64,000 nucleotides of DNA from Triatoma infestans (lineage: Eukaryota; Arthropoda; Insecta; Hemiptera; Reduviidae), in assembly GCA_011037195.1 (NCBI GenBank), contig JAAEAF010001136.1, forward strand, positions 28,518-92,517. Direction: 5' to 3'. Positions within the stretch are counted from its first letter, which is position 1; each line of letters begins with the position of its first letter. The notes below the pieces were generated by a model. That model was not told where the DNA came from and ran no database searches. It worked only from the letters and a program-made list of their open reading frames with translations. The position numbers and the translations under genes were made by a program. Positions 33,379 to 45,420 of the stretch are shown here, in pieces.

Positions 33379-36051
33379 CTACGGTGGATGTAACAAGTCC
33401 TGTGGCCATCTCCGTTTTAGTCTTCTTCCTGGAACTAGAGTTGTTTGTAAATTGTTGATTAGAAGATTTGTATGACTGTTCAGTTTGACATGATACTTAG
33501 TGTACAGTCGATGTGCTGCTTGTTGTACTGTTTCAGTGTTTGTGTCTTTATGTATTGTTTCGTTTGTAACATAGAAAGGAGATGAAAGTATAGTCCGCAG
33601 TGTGCGAGATTGGAATGTCTGAATTTTTTTCAAATGTGTCTGTTTAGCCGCTCCCCAAAGCTGAAGTCCGTATGTCCAAATTGGTTTCAATAGAGTCTTG
33701 TAAATTAGGAGTTTGTTGTTTATGTTTAATGTGGATTTTGTCTTTAGTAATCTATATAACTGTTTGAAACGTAAATTAAGTTCAAGTCTTTTAGTTTTTA
33801 CATGTGTTGCCCAAGTTAGTCGTTTGTCCAAGTGCATCCCTAAATATTTTACCGAGTTACTTAACGGTAATGGTTCGTTATCATATTTCACAGGTATATC
33901 TTCCGTCTTTTTTAGAGTAAAATGTACTGTTTTTGTTTTGTTTATATTGAGTTTACTTTGCCATGTGATGTTCCAGTTATGCAAGTTAGTCAAATGCTGC
34001 TCCAATATTAATTTGTTGGTTATTATGTCTGTGTTGGTAACAAGTAGTGCTGTGTCATCCGCATAGGTCGCAGTAACAATATTCGGATGTTCAGGTATGT
34101 CGTATGTGTAAATATTGTATAGTAGTGGCCCCAGAACACTCCCCTGCGGGACTCCAGCCTCAATGGGATGAATGTCGGAGATAACTGTTTTTACCCTAAC
34201 ACTGAAGAATCTGTCCTCGAGATAAGATTTTAGCAAAAGGTAATAAGTGAAAGGTAGAATTCTCTTTAGTTTGACAAGCAATCCTGGGTGCCATACTTTA
34301 TCGAAGGCTTGTGAAACATCTAGAAAAATGCCTGTACATATCTGTTTGGATTCGAGAGCGTTAGCAATATGTGTTGTGACTCTTTGTATTTGATGAATAG
34401 TAGAGTGCTGTTGTCTGAAGCCAAATTGATGCTGTGGTATGATACGGTCTGTATAGTGTGTAAGTCGTTTTATGAGCGTTTTTCTAGTAATTTTCCTAGT
34501 ATCGGAAGCAAACTAATTGGTCTGTAGGAAGTAGGCTCTGTAGGAGATTTGCCAGGTTTTGGTATCATAGTTAGTAAGGAATATTTCCAGATAAGAGGGA
34601 AATAAACAGTCCTTAGTGATGCATTAAATAGAAACGTGAGATACAGTATTGCTTTTTTTGGCAATAGTTTAAGGATGTCTGCAGTAATGAGATCGTATCC
34701 CGGTGATTTCTTGTTTGACAAGTTCTTAATAGCATGTTGTACTTCTGCGGGTGTAAAAGGTTTTGGTGGAAGTGAAAGTTGGAGTGGTTCATACAATTCA
34801 GTTCTTGTTCTATTGTGAGTCTCTTCTACCGCATAGTTATGAGGCTGGAAAACTTGTTGGAGGTGGTGGGAGAAAAGTGAGGCTTTTTCTTCGTCAGTTG
34901 TTGTCCATTTTCCATTGTCGTTTCTTAAAGGTGATGTCGTAGAGGTATGTAGTGTAAAATGCGTTTTGTTGTCCTCCATAAGCTGTAGTCTTTGGTACTA
35001 AGGGATTGTAAGTATTGGTCTTGCCTTTTAGAATTTAGGTCGTTTAGTTCAGTGTTAAGATGTCTTGTGACTTGGTTGTAGTGCGCCCTGTGTGATGGTA
35101 GACGTGTGCGTTGCGACTGCTTTCTTAGAGTCCGCTTTTCGCGCAACAATAGTCTAATATGGTGAGGTAAGCAAGTAGCTGTTCGTGGCTTGTGTTGATG
35201 ATTGTGTCTCGTCTGCGATTTATATATTGCTGTTTGGATTAGTGTTGTAAATGCTTGTACTGCCTTGTCAAGTTCATCAGAACTCTTCAAGGAAATGTTA
35301 ATTGTGGAGTTAATTTTGTTTTGAAAATCTTTTACATCTAAGACACCCTCGATTAATCTAGGGTACTTTCTGTTTGTGTAAAGATTGAAATTAGACTGAG
35401 TAAGTAATACTGCAGAGTGATCAGAATCCAAGTCGGGAAGTGTTTGGATAGTTAGATTATGTGTGTTCATACCTTTGATTAAGAAAAAGTCTAAGACATC
35501 AGGAATTCTGTAACGATCAACTGGCCAATGTGTGGGGGAGGAAGGTGCAATTGGAATTAGGTTGTGTTTATGTATAATGTTGTATAATATTCGACCTGGT
35601 GGTGATGTTAGACGGGAGCCCCAACAGATATGTTTTGCATTAAAATCACCTCCAATGATAACCCTTTGTCCTGCTATTCGAAGAAGTTCATCGAATATCC
35701 AAGGTTCTAATCGATGATTTGGTGATCTATAAAAAGAAATCATTACTATAGTACCTCTGTCAGTGTAAAGTTAATAGCACTCATCTGTATGGCATCAGTT
35801 TGTGGTAGTATTACAACTTCGTGTTTTATGTAGTTGTTTATAAGTATGGCTGTGCCTCCGCGGGGAGTATTCTGGGGGTGGTCATTTCTGTAAAGAGTGA
35901 AGTAGGGTAAAGAGAAGTATGACCGGGATGTAAAGTGAGTTTCAGTAATAAGAGCTAAGTCAATATGGTTATCTGTAATAAATTGTGTGAATATATTTTG
36001 TTTAAAAAGTAGTCCGTTTGCGTTCCAGAGAAGTATTCGTAAATGTGACAT
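33379..36051 (-). pseudogene. Jockey-like pol (endonuclease - reverse transcriptase), three frameshifts
   Basis: The protein would nick the target and copy the element RNA. It starts MSHLRILLWNANGLLFKQN (APE endonuclease). The frame shifts near 35755, resuming TIVMISFYRSPNHR, with IIGGDFNAKHICWG and LDSDHSAVLL. It shifts again near 34930-34980 and resumes with SPLRNDNGKW, AIKNLSNKKSPGYDLITADI and SYRPISLLPILGKLLEK. A third shift near 34475 leads to HQFGFRQQHSTIHQ, FLDVSQAFDKVWHPGLL, GVPQGSVLGPLLYNIYTYDI and catalytic TYADDTALLV. The C-terminus VPGRRLKRRWPQDLLHPP is typical of the family. Apart from the shifts, all catalytic blocks are present. Sequencing or assembly error at homopolymers cannot be excluded. 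Confidence 0.9.
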
Positions 36052-36097
36052 TAGTTCTGCTGTAGCAGTGATGGCAGAATTTGTTGTATGTTTGAGA

Positions 36098-37216
36098 CTA
36101 AGTGGGTGAGTATCTGAGTAAGTATCGGTTGCAGTATTGTCTGTATAGTTTGGAAATTAGAGTTGTAAGCGATTCACTTAGTGTAGGCAGGCTGTGGTTG
36201 GATGTTGTTGGTACATTTTGTGGATGTAGTGGTGCTGCTGGTGTTGTCTTCTTCATAGCCTGTGCATAGGTTTTCTTCGTTGGGTCCATCACCAAATTTG
36301 TATCATTGGTTACAGTTTCTGTTCTTTCTGAAGGCGATCTGGCCTTAGCTGGGCAGTAACTGGATCTGTATTTTGAATCTCTTTGCTGCTGAAGAACTTT
36401 GTGCACCTGACAGCCTTTGTAGCTAGCAACATGGCCATTACCACAGAGTGCGCATTTGGGAGGTATGTCCCTTGGTTTTACACGCATTTGTGAAGGGTGC
36501 TGTTCGCCACATTTTACGCACTTTGGAGTGTGATTGCAATAGCGTTTTGTGTGGCCATATTCTTGGCAGTTAATGCATTGTACTATATGTCTTTGTGGCT
36601 TCGGCTCTTCTACCTTAATAATAGTGTTTAATATATGCTTTATTTTGAAAACATCTGTATTATTTGGGGCTTGCTTAATATCGACAAAGAAGACCGGAAG
36701 AGGTGTTTTGGTTGCTGGGTGCAATGCATTAACTACCTGAATAACAGTATGGTTCTGGCTTGCTAGTTCATTAGCAATTGCTTTTATATCGGTGGTGTGA
36801 TGGAGGTTTCTTAGTACTAGACGGTAAGGTTTGTCCTCTTTCAACTGATAGGTGTGAAAATCACAGTTCTCTCTTTTGAACAAATGAACCAGTGTTCTGT
36901 AATCGTCAGGGGTGCTGGGAAGTATTTTAACCTGATTAACTTTGCATATGCATTTAAATTTGTCAAGACCTACCTCTTTTTCCAGAACTTCACGCAGTTT
37001 ATTATAATCTGATACATTTCTTAGAAATATGGGTGGTGGTCTAGGTTGGATGTTTGATATGGTATGTGGTTCTTCAGACTGTGTCTGCTGAGCAAGTGCA
37101 GAAAATTTGTTGGATGTGCAGAAACTTTGTTGGCTGCTACTAGTGAGGTTATGTATGACTTTGACTCGCTTAGGGACTGACCACGGACAGTTTTCTGTGT
37201 CCGGTGCCGAATCCAT
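36098..37216 (-). CDS. Jockey-like gag (ORF1) with three zinc knuckles
   Basis: An intact frame of 372 residues encodes the nucleic-acid-binding ORF1 of a Jockey-like LINE. About residues 100-200 (PYRLVLRNLHHTTDIKAIAN, PVFFVDIKQAPNNTDVFKIK) resemble the conserved pre-knuckle domain of Jockey gag. Three Cys-rich knuckles follow: CINCQEYGHTKRYC, CVKCGEQH and CALCGNGHVASYKGC. The Met at 37216 starts MDSAPDTENCPWSVPKRVK. It lies upstream of pol with a 46-base gap. Its intactness contrasts with the three shifts in pol. Confidence 0.9.
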   Translation of the reverse strand: MDSAPDTENCPWSVPKRVKVIHNLTSSSQQSFCTSNKFSALAQQTQSEEPHTISNIQPRPPPIFLRNVSDYNKLREVLEKEVGLDKFKCICKVNQVKILPSTPDDYRTLVHLFKRENCDFHTYQLKEDKPYRLVLRNLHHTTDIKAIANELASQNHTVIQVVNALHPATKTPLPVFFVDIKQAPNNTDVFKIKHILNTIIKVEEPKPQRHIVQCINCQEYGHTKRYCNHTPKCVKCGEQHPSQMRVKPRDIPPKCALCGNGHVASYKGCQVHKVLQQQRDSKYRSSYCPAKARSPSERTETVTNDTNLVMDPTKKTYAQAMKKTTPAAPLHPQNVPTTSNHSLPTLSESLTTLISKLYRQYCNRYLLRYSPT

Positions 37217-37482
37217 TTGTATCGAACCAAATGGAAACGCGATTGTACTTATTCCGTCACTAATTTAGTGAAAAATAATAAACACTTAATACGCACACTT
37301 AGTTGCCAACTTTTACCGATAGAATTTACTGTTATTTAATTGCAGCAGTATAATACTGACATTTTAGTAGCTATCACTCACAATGTAAATATTATATAAC
37401 AGAAAACAATTTAATTTATTTTCCACAGAAAAATATTTTCTCAAAACGCCCCACCATATGATCTTTAACCTATATATTAATT

Positions 37483-38870
37483 AGAAAAACAAAATGACGT
37501 AACCTATTTGGATCGTTTGAATAATTTGCACAGTAGCTAATGTGTTAAATAAATGAAATAAGGAATATTTGAGAAAATGGCGATAAACTATTTAATAAAG
37601 TTGCTGTAGTGTTGATGAATTTTTTGATAATTTTTATTTTTGAGAAACTTCTGTTCTGACAAGATATATTTTCGGTGAAATAACCATTTAGCAAATTTTT
37701 TTTTTACATTTTACCCAGTTTAGGGGTAAGTAATCAGAGACAAATTTTTATTGAAAACCATTATATTACTATATAGGAAGTTACTATAAAATATTTTACA
37801 TTTATAAAATTTATAAAGTAAAATAAAACTATTTACTAAATTATTTAATTAATTTATGTTTCAATAAAAAAATAAATATTAAAATGGTTTTCAAATCGTC
37901 AGACTTTAAAATAATAGTGAGATATTTATGTGGCAATGGCCAGAAGTGCTTTTTTAAAGAAAAAAGGATTCTTTGTTGGTCTACGTTTCGGATACCCTTA
38001 GTAGTGTCTTCTTCAGGAGCTATGCCAAAATTTATTGGGGCAAAGGTACATTATTGTACAGTGTTGTAGTGAAGGAAAGGTGCATAGTTTTATTACAAAT
38101 AAAAGAAAAAATTTTTAATTAAAGTTATATTAACACAACAAATTGAGCATAAGATATTAAAAACTAGTAATTATAACACAGAAGTGACAGTTAATTAAAT
38201 GAAAAGTGAAGAAAAAGAGAATAGTTGAATATATGGAAAAATCCCGCATTGCTAGATAAAACATGTGGTATTTTTATCCGGCGTAGTATGCACATTTACA
38301 TTGTTCCTAACCGGTTTCGGATTTTCATCCACCGACAGAGCAAATTCACCAAGTTCGTGTAGAGAGTTCACTTCAACTTAATATTTCTGTTACACTCACA
38401 CTTGTTGGTTATATATATAATCTCCCCACATATACAACCAACAAGTGTGAGTGTAACAAAAAAGTTGAAGTCAACTGCCTACACGAACTTGGTGAATTTG
38501 GTCTGACGATAGGTGCAAATCCGAAACCGATCAGGAACAATATAAATATGCATGCTATGACGATTACAATACCAAAAAGTGAATGGATTTACAACAAATA
38601 AAAGAAAAATTTAATGAAAGAAATATTAACAAAACAGATTAAGCATAAGATATTAAAAAACATGAATTATAACACAGAGGTGACAGTTAATTAAGAAAAA
38701 AAAAAATGACGTATATGGATCGTTTGAATAACGATAATTAGTCCAGAACTACCAACATGTTAAATAAAAGATTTAAATATTAAATTGCAGAGCTTCTGAA
38801 GAAGGGCACCAATGGTACCAGAAACGTAGAGCAACAAAGAATTCTTTTTTTTTTTTTTAAACTCCTCCGG
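37483..38870. repeat. Composite of fold-back family units, direct and inverted
   Basis: Segments 37494-37560 and 38707-38770 are direct repeats (TGGATCGTTTGAATAA). 38093-38205 and 38590-38700 are also direct repeats (TTAACA...GCATAAGATATTAAAAA). 38290-38400 and 38435-38560 are inverted, with AACCAACAAGTGTGAGTGTA at the axis. Hammerhead-like motifs occur in reverse at 37980-38020 and 38316-38345, and forward at 38500-38540 and 38797-38830. The last has CTGAAGA, a hairpin, GAAAC and a GAGC/GCUU stem I. Such partial tandem-plus-inverted layouts fit Penelope-like elements. No coding region is seen. Confidence 0.6.
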
Positions 38871-40049
38871 CCATTGGCCGTATAAACATCTCAAAATAAA
38901 TATGAAAATATTTACTAAAATCATTTCTGTCAAGCCAGTAAATAGCCTGTCACAGATCGACGCGAAATATTCTGAATTTTCTATGATTGCTTCAAATTTT
39001 CTATGAATTTTGCGCCAGTCATTAATGGAGTCTTTGATAAGTTATGGGGAAGTACATGAGGGAAAAATATACTTTACAATATTCTCCTTCCTTCCAAACA
39101 CACTATCTCCTTAGCACCATGAAGCAAACCGGTTGCTAAAAAATTTATCAATACAGCACTGACACCAAACCCTCTTCGTTTAAATATATATAATGTTTAC
39201 ATTATTGTTACGACGTTGTTAAGGTGACAAATGTAAACACCTTTCAGTGGGTAAATATTTATTGAAGTCAAATATTTATCTGGGTATATTATTTTAAGGA
39301 TTATTTTATCTTATCCTATCGGGCATTAATTTTATGACACCTGGTGTTTTTTTTTTTTTTTTTTAAATATGACTAATAATTTAGAGGAATAAGTAGTGCC
39401 CAGAATTGTCATGAGAGCAACAAATAATAAAAAATTTAGGGTATATGAATTTCTACATGTATTTTCTACTACATTTATAATTTACTATTTTTTTTTTTTA
39501 ACTTGCAATTAGTATAAAAGTTTCGTTGGTTTTATTGTGACTTATAAGTGGTAGTTAGGATCATACTAGTTAGGAATGTTTATCCAAAAGTGTTATATTG
39601 GATGGCACCGTAAACATAACTCACAGATTGCCACAAACAATCAAAAAATTCTTCTTTTTTTTAAAAAAAAAATATTGCAAATACAAGTGATTGGAATTTA
39701 AAATGCGTAGCTAATACTAAAAAAATCGTTGGAGCAGTTGTTGGGAAAATTGCCATATGTTTGGGGGGGGGAAACGAAAAACCATTCAGTAAAGTAGCAT
39801 TTCCGGTTAGTGATTTGTCGGAAACTTTCTTGTCAGAATTACGTGATATTATTTACGAAATTTAATAGGATCCTGAGAGAAGGATTGCAGTTGGTTGCTG
39901 ACGCGTTGTAACTGATGAATGAATTGTTCTAAAGACGGTCGCCTATAAGGATAGCGCAACTATATTTAAACAGAGTCTCCCACTTTAGTCTGGCCTTACT
40001 CGCAATTTTGTGTGTGTGTGTGTGTGTGTGCCTCTCTCTCCCTAGTTGG
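38871..40049. other. Non-coding interval with repeat fragment and (GT)n
   Basis: A CTCTTACTCC-family block (ACCATTCAGTAAAGTAGCATTTCCGG) lies at 39779-39804, and (GT)n at 40011-40030. No gene is seen. Confidence 0.5.
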
Positions 40050-40375
40050 TGTAATGGGATCCGAAGAGAGGGATCTAAAGCAGAGAGAGAGAGACATACA
40101 CAAAACTGAGAGTCTCACTCGCTAATTAGGCCACAATAGAGGGGAAGACTCAGTTCAAACATACCTGCGCTAGTCCTACGAGGGGCAGTTTATACAGCAA
40201 TTACAACGAGTCACCAACCAACTATTACCCTTCTCTTTACTTACTCTAAATCTCTCGTTACTATTTTCTATATTGATGTAAAACCCCGTCAGTTTGTGTT
40301 ACTTCCTCATTATATAGTGTTCAGCATTATTTCTTTCTATAAACTCAGTTCCCCCCATCTCATACCCATTATACG
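40050..40375 (+). repeat. LTR-like fragment related to the 26745 solo LTR (tentative)
   Basis: It begins TGTAATGGGATCCGAAGAG, like the start of the solo LTR at 26745, and CATACCCATTATA near 40361 could be a mutated end. No target duplication is visible, and the middle is different. The class is uncertain. Confidence 0.35.
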
Positions 40376-41522
40376 GAATATCAAGTTTTGTTCTGTGACT
40401 CTTGATTTTTGAGAGATTTTATTCATCGATATTATTATTCAGGGAGGATATTTGACATCCACAAATATTTATCTTCTGAAGGGTGTTTATATTTGTCACC
40501 AATAATGTAAACATAAACACACACGTGCACACACACACACATATATATATATATATACGTATATATACTGACCAACAGACATACATACAGATAATTGGCT
40601 AAAAACGTTTTTACGTTCTTTTAAGGTTAGTAAAATTTAAGCATTGTGGGTCCTGTCGATTTTTCAAAATTGTTTTCGCTCTTTAAAAAAGTAAGAGCAG
40701 CATTACATAACCATTGAGGCTATCAACAACCTATCAATTGATAGGTGTCTCCAGAAATAGAAGGCAGAAGATGTGGCATTGACATCTTGCCAGACCTGAG
40801 GGGTAGGCGAGACATGGGAAGTCAGAGGTTATGTTGGCGATAGACTTTATCAGAACAGATGAAATAAAGCGCCTTATCCTTAAAGAAGATGACAATGAGA
40901 AGGATGCTTTCACCGGAAACATTTTTGAGGTATTCTCAGTTAAGGTTATCCCCTTGTACCATTATCGCATCTGACAGGAAACTTCGGCCAGAATCCATTA
41001 ATAAAAAGTTCGATTTTACTGATTAGCTTTTTTCAAAGTACCGCAATCCGGAAATGGATCAAGCAATTTATTTTCTTTTACATCAACATATCCCTATCAT
41101 TTTATTTGAAACATTTTCAGAGAAACTGATTTTTTTTTGAAGGGGTTTAGAAGGAGTCGTGAGTTAAATATTAGTTTAAAGATCCAATTCAGTATAATTT
41201 ATAGTTCTGCTATATATGTACATTAAGATACATTAGAAGCATTGATAGAATTCGGGATCTGAAGAAAATCGGTGAACCGTAAATGTAATGCGACTTACAG
41301 ATGGAATTTTCTCTCAAAAAAAAACAGGTATAACGATTTTCTTTAACTTGGAATGTGAACGGCGCAGATAAATATTAAGTTTTTATCAGTGCTGTTAACA
41401 TCGCAAGTTAAAGTTTACTTTAATTTGAAATATTTTTCGAAACAATTGATTTTACCAGGTTCTAGGGATCTGTAAGTAAAGTTGAAAATTAAACTACCGC
41501 TACAAGCTTTATCGGTTGAGGC
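40376..41522. other. Non-coding interval
   Basis: CA and TA runs lie at 40506-40560. One short frame at 40834-40974 (IKRLILKEDDNEKDAFTGN) is protein-like, but I cannot assign it. The rest is AT-rich. Confidence 0.45.
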
Positions 41523-41535
41523 AGAGGGATTGCAT

Positions 41536-41683
41536 TATTATTATTCCCAAAAGGGGAGGGACGTAAACCCTACGCTATCCAAAGCCCCCTCGGGCCCATA
41601 TAGCTACCCCTAAAGAATACCTACCACTTGAACTAGAACAAAAATCCAGGCCCAGGGTTTAGCCATCTAAGTTTCACCACAGA
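41536..41683 (-). mobile_element. 148-bp LINE 3' fragment with 13-bp TSD
   Basis: AGAGGGATTGCAT is repeated exactly at 41523-41535 and 41684-41696. The insert is the extreme 3' end of the RNase H LINE family also present at 29145-30790 (shared block GCTATCCAAAGC...GGCCCATATAGCTACCCC). It has an ATT tail at 41536-41546. Confidence 0.9.
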
Positions 41684-41954
41684 AGAGGGATTGCATACTA
41701 GTTACACTCGCATAACCTCTACTATCTTTTTTTTATAGCTTGCTTTTTTTATATTGTTTACAAATATATAATTGTAAAATACAGAAATATATAGTGTATA
41801 TAATTTTAATGGTTCTCTGTCTCTCGCTTCGCTTTTTCGGACTCTGCTCGTTCTGCTTCGGCCTTGTTGGGTCTTAACACTGTCTGGTCAAATATATTTT
41901 GAAATGATAGCATCCCTCTTTCGGCCAATTTCGATATTTTCAGATCTATGTCAC

Positions 41955-42097
41955 AATCTGTCCTCACTTATTATGCTTGCCAGGACTGGCGGATATCAGT
42001 ATGTGGAAACCATTGAAAAGTTCAGAGGACATTCATCAAAAAGTTATTAAGACTTCCAAAAGATACTCCTAACTATATGATCTACCTAGAGACCAGA
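41955..42097 (+). pseudogene. Fragment of the family of the intact LINE ORF2
   Basis: The plus strand reads KVQRTFIKKLLRLPKDTPNY and MIYLETR, aligning with KVQRCFIKKLFYLPQNTPNY and FIYLETG of the intact element at 13325-18436. Upstream the frame is shifted (YQYVETIEKF). The minus-strand RNase H LINE starts immediately to the right. Confidence 0.75.
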
Positions 42098-43090
42098 TAA
42101 ATCATCACAGTCCGTGAGGAGATATATCGGAGTTTCCTCCGTTTCTCCACAGAATCTGCATGCGCCGTCATCTTTTAGGCCAAGCTTCCTCAGGTGCCCC
42201 CTAAGTCTGCAATGCCCCGTAAGGAATCCCGTAAGAATACGGATCCTATTCTTGCTCAGACTGATGAAGGCTTTCGACCTTTTCTGGTTATAGCCACCCA
42301 GACAGACCTTGGCCTGCCTCAGTCCCGGGATGGTGTTCCAGAGACGAACTCTTTCAGCCATCTCCTCCTTCTTAATTTCTTCTAGAAATACTTGGTCACT
42401 GACGCCACAAAAGGGCTCTGGCCCAATAAGAGGAGATACAGCGCCTTCTTTTGCCAGGATATCGGCTACCTCATTACCCTCCAAGCCGACATGTCCCGGC
42501 ACCCAATGTAGGGTAACCTTATTACTCCTGCCTAGGTCATTAAGCTTGCCTAGCCATTCCCATACCATTTTAGAACTGATTACATAAGAGCTCAGTGCTT
42601 TAATGGCCGCCTGACTGTCGGATAGGATAACTATCTCCAGATTCCGATATCCTCGATCAAGGTTCAAACGAACGCACCTTCCAATAGCGTAGATTTCCGC
42701 CTGGAAGATGCTAGGAAACCTACCCATGGTTCTGAGTGTTTGGTTCTAAGCACAAACACTCCTGCCCCGGTTTCTTCGAGGGTCTTAGACCCATCTGTAT
42801 ACCACTTAGTGGCATGCTTGCTAATGCTGTCCAGGACGGATCCATCGCTCTACTCTCCTTTCGTACTTAGCTTCGTAGAAAAAATTCTAACGAAGCTATA
42901 TTTCTTAGTCATATTATCTCTAGGAAAGCCCCAGGGTAGGGAGCCAACAGAAGGAAGCATTCGCCTCCCAGAGCTTAGCCCACGTCCCCCGACGCCCTCC
43001 CTAGTGATTCTGAGGAGGGTTCCCTTCGCCACCCTTTCCACCACTATAAGATCATTAACAAATTCGTTAATTAAAAATTTCCCCTCTAGA
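42086..43090 (-). pseudogene. RNase H-bearing LINE pol C-terminal part
   Basis: On the minus strand, coding debris starts near 43080 (VVERVAKGTLLRITREGVGG). After a stop and a frame change it reads KWYTDGSKTLEETGAGVFVL (first RNase H Asp), then from 42727 an open frame of 213 residues. Counting there, QAEIYAI (E11), LSDSQAAIKAL (D37), WVPGHVGLEGNEVAD (H79, D89) and GFLTGHCRLRGHLRKLG follow. The terminal knuckle is CRFCGETEETPIYLLTDC, with Tyr in place of the usual His. The copy lacks reverse transcriptase and is closest to the RNase H part at 10370-11100. Confidence 0.85.
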
Positions 43091-43895
43091 TATAAACATT
43101 TTTTTTTACATTAAATGAAATGATTATAAAAATAAAAAGAGGTTTTAACCTATTTCTCATTGGTGGTAAGATCAATCACTAATGTTATATTAAAGAAGTG
43201 AGTTCTTTCAGCCAGAAAATTTGCTGATCTGAACTTAATAGGGTTGTTTCAACCCTATCAAAAGGGGTCAACCCAATCAATCTACACTTCCTTCCTCTTA
43301 TGGAATTGTGTTGAAGGTTTTTTTTTTTTTTTTTCTTATTTTGACAATATTCTCCACAAAGTTATATTCTCCACCAGAGGTAGTTATAAATTAGATAACT
43401 TATAAGTCTTCTCATTTATAAAAAAAAAAAAAACACTAAATAAATAAATAGAAGATATTTGCTTTTACATATGCCGACAGCAGGTGAGTTGCTATTCGTG
43501 TAACTGTCAATTTTGATTAATTCATAGCCCCATATAGTTGTCATTTACCGTTGTAAACTGACCCACAATTTTCTAAACTTGGAAGAAAATATTGATTTTT
43601 CGCATAATAATACGTAATATCGTGTAATGTCTGTCCGACATTTTGTTGATCTATTTAATAAAGCTCGTAAAATTCATTTAACCGGAATTATCATTTGTTT
43701 TGATCGTTATTTTTATGTAATGTTACACGAAAAACTTGTAGTACATAATTAGATCTTATAAATAACTATAATTTTTTTTTAAACTGGTTTCTAAGTCATC
43801 AAGTCTTAAATTATAAGGAGACGGTTGTGATGGATGCAAGAAACTTGAAATAATATTAAATTATAAATAAATCAAAATTAAGAAAAAGATTGACA
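43091..43895. other. AT-rich non-coding interval
   Basis: T-runs lie near 43318-43334 and A-runs near 43422-43433. I see no gene and no repeat I can name. Confidence 0.5.
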
Positions 43896-44300
43896 TTCCC
43901 TTGCAAAAGGACAAGACCAGGTATACAAGTCCAGTTACTCGTACGGTTCAAGAACAATTATGGCATTGTACTACCCCTTCTTCTCACAGGGGAGGAATTG
44001 AAGAAACAAAGAGAAGAGATATTTTAAGACAGACCTGTGCTACAAATCAAGGTGGAAACATCGAAACACTACTTCAGGAATCGCTCTCTAAATATCTGTG
44101 CCAGTTTCACAATAAATTAAATAACTTTATAATACCAAATAACTTGTAGTTATTATTTGGAAGATTATATTTAATATTTAACAGTGGTGACTTCTTAATT
44201 ATTCTTAATACTTCTCACTTAACCGTATATACATACAAGCCCTTTTCGCTAAAACGCTCACGCCACAAGCTACCTATACAAATCATCACACCATAGCATT
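43896..44300 (+). repeat. Unclassified dispersed repeat, copy 2
   Basis: This has the same block order as at 3510-4010: CCCCTTCTTCTCACAGGGGA, TCAGGAATCGCTCTCT, TGTGCCAGTTT, ATTTAACAGTGGTGACTTC and CAAGCCCTTTTCGCTAAAACG. The short open frame across it is not conserved in the other copies and is probably not a gene. Confidence 0.5.
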
Positions 44301-44319
44301 ACACGGTCAATTATGGACA

Positions 44320-44560
44320 ATTCTTCTCGACCGTTCTTAAATGGATGAGAATAATGAGCTTCAGTATTGAAAACTTAAAAAAAAAAAAAACAAAAAAAAA
44401 CTTATATATTTGCCAAAGTTTTGACAAATATATTGTCGGTTATAAAGGTATAAAAATAAGAAAATTGTTAGAAGTTCAAAACATGATAATTTTACATTAT
44501 ATTTTTGGAAAATAAATAGGTGGTGACGAGGCAATGCCACAGAAATGAAAATCATTCTTT
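44320..44560 (-). repeat. Degenerate fold-back family copy
   Basis: The segment GACCGTTCTTAAATGGATGAG and TTTGCCAAAGTTTTGACAAATATATTGTC follow the element at 12393-12875. The motif is decayed (AAAGTTTTGAC for AACGTTTCGAC). Confidence 0.6.
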
Positions 44561-44579
44561 GTGTTGTTGCAGTGCGCAG

Positions 44580-45420
44580 TTTTTTTTTTTAATTATTATT
44601 ATTGATTTGCAGCCTGTGCCCCTGTTGATAACAGGCTTTTAGTAAATCATTACAATCAAGATTTTATACAATTAAAATACATTAACGTAATATTTACATT
44701 AATAAATTTTGGTAAATACTCAACATTTTATAATTAATCATAAAATGAATTTCCTAATACAGTCACTTAAGTAAGTATTGACATTAAATAAATCAATTAT
44801 GAAATGGAATTTGAAAACAAGGTAGAAGTACAAGAATTTTAAATAAATATTAGTACTGACATGGTCAGATACAACAAAGTACTGCTCTTTTAATATTAAG
44901 TCATAATTTGTTCACAGTAAGTCTAAGTTCAAAGAATTGATAAAATTAAAAAATTGATCAGTAAAGCCAGTGAGCAACTCGCGTTCAGTAAGTGGCCAAC
45001 CTCTTGCTTGCATTACCACAAAGCGAATTAACTTCGATCGTGGCTGGTCAAAAAGTGGACAATCGAACAAGTATATGATGCCAAGATTGTGGAACCTGAA
45101 ACTCGTAAAGGCAATTAGGACTTTCAGTAATGTGAAATCGGTGTAGGTAAAGCTTGTTTTTACCATGACCTGTCCAATACCATCGTCAACATGTAAGAAT
45201 GAAACAATTTCATTTTCAGTCTTGACTGTACGCTAGGGAAAATGCAGTGTGCAGTGTTGAAGCAAATATAATGTAAAGTTGCCATGTTTTGAAGTTTACC
45301 ACTTCTGATTTTTATTCCTTGATAACCCTTAACTGGTCGCACGGGGCCAGCACTTTTCATTTAACTATTGTAAGAAGTAGCTGTTCCGCCACAACCATCA
45401 AACTCCCTCTACATTCCTAG
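44580..45420 (-). pseudogene. Decayed LINE 3' part
   Basis: Read on the minus strand, frames contain HNLGIIYLFDCPLFDQPRSK, reminiscent of the last half of the CCHC knuckle and following residues (compare DGVHFLAVCPILAPYRIKYF). The segment ends CAACAGGGGCACAGGCTGCAAATCAATAATAATAATT plus an A-run in reverse (44581-44600), like a LINE tail. The first Cys pair is not clear, so the family is uncertain. Confidence 0.45.

Larger units (their letters stand above)
33115..37469 (-). mobile_element. Near full-length Jockey-like LINE with 13-bp TSD
   Basis: CTATATATTAATT occurs at 33102-33114 and 37470-37482. On the minus strand the element has about 250 bases of 5' untranslated region, gag (37216-36098), a 46-base spacer, pol (36051-33379) and a 3' untranslated region with an A-rich tail. 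It is complete apart from three single-base-type frameshifts in pol. The target repeat has no mismatches, so the insertion is relatively recent. Other Jockey-like pieces lie at 25550-26470, 31227-32582, 56295-57212 and 58955-60290. Confidence 0.92.

Noticed and set aside
40834..40974. Short protein-like frame (IKRLILKEDDNEKDAFTGN)
   Set aside because: Too short and without similarity I can name; could be chance.
42740..43114. 124-codon plus-strand frame
   Set aside because: It is antisense to the RNase H LINE coding region on the minus strand.
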